A DNA stretch of 5,771 nt from Planctomycetaceae bacterium (GTDB lineage: Bacteria > Planctomycetota > Planctomycetia > Pirellulales > Thermoguttaceae). A program made the position numbers and the translations under genes. The DNA lies in contig JAIRYX010000213.1 in NCBI GenBank assembly GCA_031267635.1, forward strand, positions 1 to 5,771. Direction: 5' to 3'. The stretch's first letter is position 1, and the number at the start of each line of letters is the position of its first letter. This document shows positions 1 through 5,771 of the stretch, one piece after another. Under the pieces are notes generated by a model that was not told the origin of the DNA, searched no databases, and worked only from the letters and a program-made list of their open reading frames with translations.

Positions 1-64
1 ATTCGTACCGGGTCACTGAGTCGTTATCATACACGTGAACACAAATAATGAAAGATGGGTATTT
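1..64. other. Left window edge, no assignable gene
   Basis: No convincing coding region is visible. The plus strand is open from the edge in one frame to a stop at 46-48, which would be only 15 residues of a gene tail. The minus strand is open toward the edge and reads residues such as YDNDSVTRYE. That faintly recalls an RHS/YD repeat, but it is too short to support a call. Confidence 0.3.
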
Positions 65-330
65 GTAACTATTCAATCGCCCAAACTCAATAAATCCGCA
101 CAGGGCAATTTTCGAGTTACTCGAAAGACTTTACCCGTGCAATTACCCGAAATGCTTTACCATTACCGCCCTTATGCCCTTATTTTTTAGATGATGGATT
201 GTTATCAAAACAGATGAATGAGAAATCAGGGAATAAGGGCGGCAATAATAATGTTTTCCGGTAAAAGGGACTTTAGTTACCCAGTTGCCCGGTGCGGATT
301 TATTTGGTTTGATCGGCTGAATAGTTTTAC
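65..330. mobile_element. Foldback (MITE-like) element A, about 266 bp
   Basis: This is a long imperfect inverted repeat. The left arm (about 65-183) pairs with the right arm (about 226-330). The left end reads GTAACTATTCA and the reverse-complemented right end reads GTAAAACTATTCAG. Further in, both arms carry AATAAATCCGCAC-GGGCAA (left 89-108, right near 284-305). Near the apex CCGCCCTTAT (168-177) faces ATAAGGGCGG (233-242). The unpaired centre is about 40 nt. A small hairpin, TTTCGAG-TTA-CTCGAAA (110-126), lies inside the left arm. There is no transposase and no credible ORF, so the element would be non-autonomous. The GTAA ends recall IS66-type termini, but no clear target-site duplication is visible. 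The right end lies 18 bp past the stop of the pseudouridine synthase gene, so the element is probably transcribed as a 3' hairpin. It shares its end organisation with the element at 5270-5557. Confidence 0.7.
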
Positions 331-348
331 TTGAAAACAATTTTCGGA

Positions 349-1059
349 TTATTTCAACTCTTGCCACATTGGAGGAAGCGGAGCGTTTAGTAGCATTGGT
401 ACGTGCGTCATCGGATGCTGAAACGCGATGGAACGTGCGTGTAAGGCGATCCCCCGCAATCGAGCGTCTTCAAATTGTTCGCCAAATGGGATTGTCGAAC
501 CGTATTGAAAATCGCCCAAAACCGGAAACCCGCGACTTGCCGCTTGTATGCGAATTTGGTGCATTCGTCCGGTTTCTAATTGAATTTCGAGTAACGCACC
601 GAAACGTTTTCTTCCGTCAAATTCATATTGAAACCGTTGAAAAACACGATAATGTAAAATCGCTTCACGAGCTTCCGCGTCGTCCGATAAGGCGATGACG
701 GCAATTGGCTGATTGGGAATTTTTTTGATAGAATCCCGCCACGTTCCCGCATCTTCTTCCGGGGAATTTTCCACTGCCGCCCAATACGTTTTTTTCACCG
801 TGCGATTTTCAAATTGCTCCGCAAGCCGCCGCGCCGCACGCACGTGTTTGGCGAAAAGAATCACGCCGCTTACCGGACGGTCAAGCCGATGCGGAATGCC
901 GAGATAACACCGTCCCGGTTTATGATCGCGCACCGTCAAAAAATCTTTGATACGATGTTCAAGCGAATCAATTCCCGGCGCCGCCTGCGTCAATAATCCG
1001 ACAGGTTTGTTGACGGCAAACAACGGTCCGTCTTCAAGTAAAATTTCAAAATCCGGCAT
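349..1059 (-). CDS. RluA/TruC-family RNA pseudouridine synthase
   Basis: This 236-residue enzyme should isomerise uridine to pseudouridine in rRNA or tRNA in the cytoplasm. The family signature HRLDRPVSG is at about residues 57-65, with the catalytic aspartate at D60. Other conserved blocks are the N-terminal LLEDGPLFAVNKPVGLLT (7-24), LETGRMHQIR (161-170), LGDFQYG (181-187) and ALHARSIAFQHP (205-216). There is no N-terminal S4 domain and the length is close to RluA and TruC, so this is the compact single-domain type rather than RluB, RluC or RluD. The exact target, such as tRNA U65, 23S U746 or tRNA U32, cannot be read from the sequence. The ATG start fits the family N-terminus and has a GAAGAG Shine-Dalgarno-like motif 8 nt upstream. 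The gene is isolated: a repeat-rich spacer precedes it and foldback element A follows its stop. No frameshift or missing key residue is seen. Confidence 0.93.
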   Translation of the reverse strand: MPDFEILLEDGPLFAVNKPVGLLTQAAPGIDSLEHRIKDFLTVRDHKPGRCYLGIPHRLDRPVSGVILFAKHVRAARRLAEQFENRTVKKTYWAAVENSPEEDAGTWRDSIKKIPNQPIAVIALSDDAEAREAILHYRVFQRFQYEFDGRKRFGALLEIQLETGRMHQIRIQAASRGFPVLGDFQYGSTIPFGEQFEDARLRGIALHARSIAFQHPMTHVPMLLNAPLPPMWQELK

Positions 1060-1067
1060 GGCTTATG

Positions 1068-1073
1068 CTCTTC
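1068..1073 (-). promoter_or_regulatory. Shine-Dalgarno-like site of the pseudouridine synthase gene
   Basis: On the minus strand this reads GAAGAG and ends 8 nt before the ATG at 1059. The match is purine-rich but not a perfect GGAGG. It supports the ATG start, which the conserved N-terminus favours independently. Confidence 0.4.
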
Positions 1074-1089
1074 ACTCGTGAAAATTATG

Positions 1090-1349
1090 AGGGACAAAAG
1101 GGACTTTGGGGACATGAGGAACAGGCAAGTATTATCACAAAGGACTGCCAACGTTAATCAAAAGGGGACAAGCGGAATTACCATAAAAGCAATCCACATT
1201 GGTCAAGGGGCAAGCGGCATTAGCCAAGCAGGGAGTCCCTTTTGTCCCTAAAGCCCCTTTGACTTTTAAGGGATAAGCAGAATTATCACAAAGGCAATCA
1301 ACATTGGTTAAAAAGGATACTACAAGCCCTATCTTGTACCCAAAGTCTC
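1090..1349. repeat. Complex inverted repeat upstream of the pseudouridine synthase gene
   Basis: Two inverted-repeat pairs share one left arm. AGGGACAAAAGGGACT (1090-1105) has a perfect 16-bp complement at 1234-1249. The adjoining GACTTTGGG (1102-1110) has a perfect complement at 1339-1347, and that pairing extends imperfectly over 1101-1136 against 1316-1349. The two pairings overlap by 4 nt, so they compete. In a minus-strand transcript this would form the leader of the pseudouridine synthase mRNA, ending about 30 nt before its ATG. It could be a decayed foldback element, a regulatory leader, or both. It lacks the CTATTCAG ends of the two elements at 65-330 and 5270-5557, so it belongs to a different family. 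Confidence 0.6.
1127..1315. repeat. Degenerate tandem repeats, units of about 42 nt
   Basis: Imperfect direct copies of a unit resembling AAGCGGAATTA followed by CACAAAGGCAATC-ACATTGGT. The ATTA core ends at 1134, 1180, 1222 and 1285. Intervals between the last three are 42 and 63 nt, both multiples of 21; the first interval is 46 nt. The third copy is cut short and contains the right arm of the 16-bp inverted repeat (1234-1249). On the minus strand a 75-codon frame (1135-1362) runs through the array and would encode repeated peptides such as LTNVDC and NSACPL. I regard that as a by-product of the repeat rather than a demonstrated gene. Confidence 0.55.
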
Positions 1350-1398
1350 TAGTATTACTCAAATTACCGCCAATTCTCGTGTGCGTCTCTTGTCTTTT

Positions 1399-1450
1399 CT
1401 TGCAGGTGACGCTTGCAACCGCTTGCAGGCGATCTTTACAAACGGTTGCA
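1399..1450. repeat. Cluster of TTGCA motifs with a small hairpin
   Basis: TTGCA occurs four times in about 50 nt (1400, 1413, 1423 and 1446), and CTTGCAGG occurs twice (1399-1406 and 1422-1429). TGCAACCG (1414-1421) is the exact complement of CGGTTGCA (1443-1450) with a 21-nt loop that holds the second CTTGCAGG. Neither strand has a T-run after the stem, so it is not a typical intrinsic terminator. It lies between the 1175-residue gene and the pseudouridine synthase gene. The rest of the spacer, 1451-1539, shows nothing I can assign. Confidence 0.4.
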
Positions 1451-1539
1451 GGGAATGACTCCAGCGTAAGGCGGGATGATTGCGGAATGATTATTGGATA
1501 CTCCCCGATATTCTCTGCGTAACATGAGTGATTAAGATG

Positions 1540-4500
1540 TTAATGAGGGACAATCGTGTGGATTTCCAAGTCGTCAAGATGGACTTCGCCGACAGCGTTT
1601 AATGCAAACGTTATCACCATTGACGCATTCGGCGGCACAATGTCGGGCGTTTTTCGGTAACACGCAAATTGTCGCCATTGACCGTCCGTTGTGTTGAAAC
1701 GAAGAGCGAGCGGCTCGCCGCCTATCGAATCCATAATCATCAAGCCGTCTGCGTTTGCTTGCAATGGTTGTGGAATCCTGATATAGCCGGTGATGCAAAG
1801 CAATTCTCCACCTAGAACGCGAATCGGCGGCGATGTAACCCAAACCGGTGCGGTTTCCAGCGGAAGCGTTTCATTTCCCGTGCTGCCGGAAACAAGCGTG
1901 ATTGAATTGTTTTCGGCTGTTCCGTTGTTTAACGCGGTCGGTAGCGTTTGAGTCAGACGCATCAAAAGACCGCCCTGACCGGAATGCGCTGCCTGTGGAT
2001 TTCCTACCGAAACCGACGCAGTTATGCCTTCTGTTTCCATCTCCAAACATTGCCAGCCGGATTGTTGCCACGAAACGGCATTCTCGCAATCGCCGCCGGA
2101 AAGACGTGATTCGCCCTTTTGCATCCGCGTCATGTTTTGAATCGTTACAATATACGCGGGCAACGTTCCAAAGGACACCGACGCCGGAATCATGTTATGA
2201 CTCGGCACGTTTCGCGTTGCTTCTTCCCATTTCAGCCGCTCGTAATATTGCAGTCCCGCCGTTGAACGTTCCGCTTGAAGATACGCCGACGAAAAATCCG
2301 CCTGACGGTAGTATGATTCCGCCGTTTCAATATTCCGCTCGGTTTCCCGCAAGATCGAATCATGTTCCGGCATACTGATAATCGGGAAACGGTCGGTCGG
2401 AAGATACGGCAGTCCGGTCGTTGTGCGGATATTTTCAAATTGCTGAATCGTCTTACTGTCTTGTTCTAATCGCATTTTCGCAAGGTTAATCGCAAGTCGC
2501 GCACTTCGTTTGCTCAACTCGGCATGTCGGGAACGCGGAATCAACGCTCGCAAAACCGGTTCCGCCATCGCAAAAAAGACGGCGGTGGAAGTATTGACTT
2601 CATCAAGCTGAATGTAAACGCCTCCGGTTTTCCGTAGCGGCGTAATCGGTCGCGTTCCGCCCGGCATAATGTGATTTGCCTGATGCGTTTCAAAATTACC
2701 CGGCATGATAAAACTGACATTGTTGCTGTTCGTGTTTCCCATAACATATTGTCCGAAAGGACGCATGATATTTGCGAGCAGTAGCCGCGCGTGGTCGGTG
2801 TTAAGCAAAATGCCGTTGATTTCAGGATTGCCCGACCGAACAACCGTTGCCGATTTTCCCGCACTTAGCCAACCGTCGATGAGTAGCAATTCCATGTTGA
2901 TAAGTTCGAGCGCCGCCGCACGGTATTTCGTTTCCGCGTCGTCCGCATCCAACCGCGATTGCGACGTGAAAAGCAGACCGTGACATTCATTTGCTAACGC
3001 TGTGCGGATTTGTACGCGAAGATGTTCTTCGCTGACTGTCGCTGCCGGAATTTCCTGCGTACCGAACAATTTCCACTGATTCGCCATACTCGCCGTCGGT
3101 TGCGTTTGAATCGCGCACCATGTCGGAGTACCGGCTCTTGCCCAACCGTTTTTCGTTTTCATCCATGCGTCGTACTCGTCCAGCTCAAGCGACGAGAGAA
3201 TCGCGTTGCGTCCGATCAGCAGAATATCCACAAGACGGCTGTAATCGCGAGTTCCGTTTTCCGTCGAACAGATTATCGGAATCCGCCGACGGTCGGCTCC
3301 CCGCAAGAGTTCGATTTTTTGCTGAATTTGATTGTACGACGTAAGCGTCAGATTTCGTCCGACATCCCATGCAAGAATCGGATTGCGGTTTCGAGCAAAC
3401 ATTCGTCCCATGATTTTCAGATCAAGACCGTCGTTGCCTCTGCCGTCGTCCGTCATACCGGTCAAATTCAGATATTTACTAAACTCTTCCAGATATTTAT
3501 TCTCCGGCGGCGGACAGATAATCCAAATACCGATTTTCCACGCTTCTTCGAGCAACTCGACTGTCGGCGGCTGACGCAACCAAACGGCATTAAATTGCAT
3601 TCCGGCAAGATACGAAAGCGGCTCTCCGTGATATTCAATAGCACGAATTCCAAGCGGCAGATTTCCGTTAATCCAAAGCATTTTTTGTTCGGCGGTAATA
3701 CGGCTTCCGTCGTGCGGACGACCGCGATTGACACGGTCTTCCAATTCATATTCGGGAAATTCTCCCTGACGCGCAGGTTGAAAACCGTCCGGCTGCACCG
3801 ACAACATGGAGATTGGATCGGTATTCGTGAAACCATTTCCCGTCATGTTCGGCATTGCGGACGACAAATAAGTTGTCGGCGTGACCGGTTGATCTCCTGA
3901 ATTTTCAGGAAGAATTGTTGTTACGGCGGAACCACGGATAATACTGTCTCCCGCCAAATACGGCGAATTGTAAAACATTCCCGGCGGCATAACATCCGGC
4001 ACATTTTGCGTTTCGACAAAACCGGCGTTTTGCGTCATGTCTGTTCGGTCATCAATTCCAACCGCCATTTGAATCGGGTTATCGGTCATGCGGGCATTTT
4101 GTCCGTACAATGGCGGATTGGAAGTCCGCGTTACGGCAAGCAATTCATCAGGAATCAAACGTTCCGACGAACTGTTGGTGTGATCAATTGTCGGTTTGGA
4201 ATTTACATTCTGATTATTTGTCCAATTTTCTTCTGCAATGGCGACAGTTTTGGCGTCGGTGAGAACTTTAGCCGGATTGTCCTGAATGATTCCCGCCTGT
4301 CGGAAAAACCAAAGTGTATTTTTCGGGTTGAAAACCGCATTTTGCTCGATTTCACGCATAAGCGTTTCGTCAATCGTAACAATTCCGTTTGCCTGCAAAT
4401 CGTCAATCCAGACCTGACTTTGCTGATCGGACGGATGACAAAGCAAAACAAGCCGCCGGATATACGCTTGCGATATGTCAATCGGAACATTCAATTCCAA

Positions 4501-5067
4501 CCGAAGTTGCCGAACTTGCGATTCGAGTAACTTCTGGTGTGCGTTGATTTTAAGATTTTGCCAATTTTGTTTTTCTGTAGAAAAATCCCCTGGCAAAAGA
4601 AGCGTCACCAGCGAACCGTCCGGCATTTTTGACTTTGGTAAAACAATTTCCAAAGCGGCAAAAATATCGGTATCTTGCGATTTGACACGAACCGCAGCGT
4701 GAAAATCTTCGATAAAATAAGGAAAGTGAATCGTATGTCCGAGGAAATAGAATCCGTTCTTTTGAAATTTAAACTGCAATGTCTCGCTTTTTCCGCTCAT
4801 TGCCGTATCGGAAACGCGGGAACGATTGAGAAACGCTCCATTCGCGTCCAAATAAAGCACTTCCCACGACGGTTGAGCAGAGTCAAAATTTTCTATCAGT
4901 TGCGGCTTGGAATTTTGTTGCGAAAAAACATAAGAAATTAATGACTGCAAAAAAAATATCAAAACAACAAAAAAAATAGTCCCCAAAATCGACAATGTTT
5001 TCTGAATAATCGCGATTTTTGAGAAAAAATATCTTTCTGTGAGTTTTGAACCGTTCTTTTTTTGCAT
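1540..5067 (-). CDS. Large exported multidomain protein with TIM-barrel (glycoside hydrolase-like) core, planctomycete type
   Basis: This 1175-residue protein has no name I recognise. Residues 1-23 are basic, and about 24-49 form a hydrophobic segment acting as a signal anchor or long signal peptide, so the rest should be outside the cytoplasm. Residues about 55-232 look like a carbohydrate-binding-type beta-sandwich, from IENFDSAQPSWEV to VWIDDLQANG. Residues about 240-460 are an Asn/Thr/Pro-rich linker. Residues about 463-740 resemble a GH-A clan TIM barrel: FNAVWLRQPPTVELL, KIGIWIICPPP, PILAWDVGRN, HGLLFTSQSRLD, ELINMELLLIDGWLSAG. The usual NE acid/base motif after the WDVG strand is absent, so activity is doubtful. 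A beta-rich stretch (741-835), helices (about 836-960) and a second beta-sandwich (about 995-1172, ending GEVHLDDLEIH) follow. The ATG precedes a plausible export signal, but no clear Shine-Dalgarno is seen. A role in polysaccharide binding or the cell surface is inference. Confidence 0.85.
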   Translation of the reverse strand: MQKKNGSKLTERYFFSKIAIIQKTLSILGTIFFVVLIFFLQSLISYVFSQQNSKPQLIENFDSAQPSWEVLYLDANGAFLNRSRVSDTAMSGKSETLQFKFQKNGFYFLGHTIHFPYFIEDFHAAVRVKSQDTDIFAALEIVLPKSKMPDGSLVTLLLPGDFSTEKQNWQNLKINAHQKLLESQVRQLRLELNVPIDISQAYIRRLVLLCHPSDQQSQVWIDDLQANGIVTIDETLMREIEQNAVFNPKNTLWFFRQAGIIQDNPAKVLTDAKTVAIAEENWTNNQNVNSKPTIDHTNSSSERLIPDELLAVTRTSNPPLYGQNARMTDNPIQMAVGIDDRTDMTQNAGFVETQNVPDVMPPGMFYNSPYLAGDSIIRGSAVTTILPENSGDQPVTPTTYLSSAMPNMTGNGFTNTDPISMLSVQPDGFQPARQGEFPEYELEDRVNRGRPHDGSRITAEQKMLWINGNLPLGIRAIEYHGEPLSYLAGMQFNAVWLRQPPTVELLEEAWKIGIWIICPPPENKYLEEFSKYLNLTGMTDDGRGNDGLDLKIMGRMFARNRNPILAWDVGRNLTLTSYNQIQQKIELLRGADRRRIPIICSTENGTRDYSRLVDILLIGRNAILSSLELDEYDAWMKTKNGWARAGTPTWCAIQTQPTASMANQWKLFGTQEIPAATVSEEHLRVQIRTALANECHGLLFTSQSRLDADDAETKYRAAALELINMELLLIDGWLSAGKSATVVRSGNPEINGILLNTDHARLLLANIMRPFGQYVMGNTNSNNVSFIMPGNFETHQANHIMPGGTRPITPLRKTGGVYIQLDEVNTSTAVFFAMAEPVLRALIPRSRHAELSKRSARLAINLAKMRLEQDSKTIQQFENIRTTTGLPYLPTDRFPIISMPEHDSILRETERNIETAESYYRQADFSSAYLQAERSTAGLQYYERLKWEEATRNVPSHNMIPASVSFGTLPAYIVTIQNMTRMQKGESRLSGGDCENAVSWQQSGWQCLEMETEGITASVSVGNPQAAHSGQGGLLMRLTQTLPTALNNGTAENNSITLVSGSTGNETLPLETAPVWVTSPPIRVLGGELLCITGYIRIPQPLQANADGLMIMDSIGGEPLALRFNTTDGQWRQFACYRKTPDIVPPNASMVITFALNAVGEVHLDDLEIHTIVPH

Positions 5068-5269
5068 TAAAGATTGACTAAAGTACTTAATTTATGTGTT
5101 TTCCTGAAACAAAAAAGTCTGTTTCTATCGTAGCAGTTTTTGTGTTTTAAGAAAAGAGCAAAATTTCATTATTTTCTTGCGTTTTTGCATCTTGATGCGC
5201 AATAATGAGATAGTAATATTTACAATCATTATTGTTTTGGTGAGAAAGTACTCGATATATAAAATAATC
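5068..5269. other. AT-rich leader of the 1175-residue gene
   Basis: No gene is visible. The promoter of the large minus-strand gene probably lies here, but no convincing -35/-10 pair can be chosen. The best -10-like hexamer on the minus strand is TACGAT near 5129-5134. A perfect 9-bp inverted repeat, CAATAATGA (5200-5208) and TCATTATTG (5226-5234), encloses a 17-nt AT-rich loop. Beside it GCATC-TT-GATGC (5187-5198) could form a smaller hairpin. Neither has a following T-run on the minus strand, so they are not obvious terminators for the upstream gene. They could be operator-like sites. Confidence 0.35.
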
Positions 5270-5557
5270 GTAACTATTCAGTTGTAAGTATTTTTGCTAC
5301 AAAGCGGGAATGTTTTTGATGTTACCAACCTCATTTCCACCTAATTTTCTTAACAAAACAACCTCAGTAGCAAAAAGGTTTCCCCAAAACCAACCTCATT
5401 ATTTCTTTTTTGATGAGGTAATGAGATTGTCGTTGTGGAGGATTCCTTGGCTACTGAGGTTGTTTTGTTCGGAAAATTAGGGAGAAATGAGGTGGTGTGT
5501 AACGCAAACAACGTTGCCCGTTTCGCATTAAAAATGCTACAACCGACTGAATAGTAC
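5270..5557. mobile_element. Foldback (MITE-like) element B, about 288 bp, long palindrome
   Basis: Nearly the whole segment folds on itself. The core arms, 5328-5378 and 5445-5493, match with few mismatches and include a perfect 20-bp run (5352-5371 with 5450-5469). Pairing continues outward, less perfectly, to the ends: GTAACTATTCAG at 5270 and reverse-complemented GTACTATTCAGTCGG at 5557. The centre contains a further hairpin, ACCTCAT (5393-5399) with ATGAGGT (5413-5419). The motif AACCTCA recurs three times forward at about 32-33 nt spacing, and TGAGGT three times in reverse. No transposase or credible gene is present, and no clean target-site duplication is visible. The right end lies 4 bp past the stop of the gene at 5562, so a minus-strand transcript would carry a hairpin of more than 100 bp. 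The ends match those of the element at 65-330, but the interior does not. Confidence 0.75.
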
Positions 5558-5561
5558 AATT

Positions 5562-5771
5562 TTATTTCTTCAATTCCAACTTGAAATCATTTTTCTTTTT
5601 TTCAACCGTAACAGTTAAGTCCGTTGATTCTTTTTTCTCATATTTTGATGGAAGAAGGTTTTTCATAATCGGTTGTTTTTCCGGCGGGGCGTTAGGTGTG
5701 TATTCTTTTGGCGGAGCGGGCGGAATTTCTTTGCCCGAACTATCCACCGCAACCCATTTTGAAACAAGTAC
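5562..5771 (-). CDS. C-terminal part of a probable planctomycete carboxypeptidase-regulatory-like lipoprotein (cut by window edge)
   Basis: Only the last 69 codons are in the window. The frame stays open to the right edge (VLVSKWVAVDSSGKE...), so the true start is outside and the GTG at 5747 is not a likely start. Visible features are a Pro-rich stretch (IPPAPPKEY, NAPPEKQP), then LLPSKYEKKESTDLTVTVEKKKNDFKLELKK-type residues ending at the TAA. A KY, a short acidic/Ser segment, LTVTV, and a charged turn leading into a final F-x-L strand resemble the end of small planctomycetal lipoproteins with a transthyretin-like beta-sandwich. That match is from memory of the family. If right, the missing part should begin with a lipobox signal peptide and the protein would be anchored in the cell envelope. 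Foldback element B follows the stop after 4 bp. Confidence 0.55.
   Translation of the reverse strand, partial: VLVSKWVAVDSSGKEIPPAPPKEYTPNAPPEKQPIMKNLLPSKYEKKESTDLTVTVEKKKNDFKLELKK

Noticed and set aside
1..80. Minus-strand RHS/YD-repeat-like reading (YDNDSVTRYE) at the left edge
   Set aside because: Only about 20-25 residues are in the window, there is no clear start, and the upstream part lies inside foldback element A. It is too short to call.
143..367. Minus-strand 74-codon ORF overlapping foldback element A
   Set aside because: It runs through both arms of the inverted repeat and overlaps the end of the pseudouridine synthase gene. The peptide resembles no family, and the frame is best explained by chance.
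1135..1362. Minus-strand 75-codon ORF with NVDC/NSACPL repeats as a real gene
   Set aside because: The repetition comes from the DNA repeat array, no ribosome binding site is evident, and the frame covers inverted-repeat arms. Its periodicity is kept only as a finding.
1414..1450. Intrinsic terminator for the large gene
   Set aside because: A stem exists, but no T-run follows it on either strand and the loop is 21 nt.
3010..3900. Plus-strand 296-codon ORF opposite the large gene
   Set aside because: It is antisense to the 1175-residue gene, rich in Arg, Ser and Phe as shadow frames usually are, and shows no domain.
5326..5398. Possible CRISPR array from AACCTCA spaced at 32-33 nt
   Set aside because: The repeated unit is only about 8 nt, the copies lie in palindrome arms and are mirrored on the other arm, and no cas genes are present.

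Overview
The window looks like chromosomal DNA from a member of the Planctomycetota with moderate GC. That is inferred from two proteins: a very large exported protein of a kind I associate with planctomycetes, and the C-terminal end of what looks like a small planctomycetal lipoprotein of the carboxypeptidase-regulatory-like type. All three supportable genes lie on the minus strand and are separated by unusually long, repeat-rich spacers.

Layout, left to right. Positions 1-64 hold no assignable gene. Positions 65-330 form a foldback (MITE-like) element. Positions 349-1059 encode a compact RluA/TruC-type pseudouridine synthase. Positions 1060-1539 are a spacer with degenerate tandem repeats, two overlapping inverted repeats and a cluster of TTGCA motifs. 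Positions 1540-5067 encode a 1175-residue membrane-anchored or secreted protein: N-terminal beta-sandwich, low-complexity linker, TIM-barrel-like region resembling glycoside hydrolases but without an obvious catalytic Glu, helical segment, C-terminal beta-sandwich. Positions 5068-5269 are an AT-rich leader. Positions 5270-5557 form a second foldback element. Positions 5562-5771 are the 3' end of a gene that continues past the window.

The genes do not form an obvious pathway, and the long spacers argue against a tight operon. The most notable signal is non-coding. The two foldback elements lie about 5 kb apart and have different interiors, but all four of their ends share one layout: CTATTCA(A/G), a 23-26 nt spacer, then a GGG-containing motif (CGGGCAA or close variants), with GTTAC or GTAAC further in at varying distance. 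Each element lies 4-18 bp beyond the stop codon of a minus-strand gene. They look like non-autonomous elements of one family that are transcribed as long hairpins at mRNA 3' ends.
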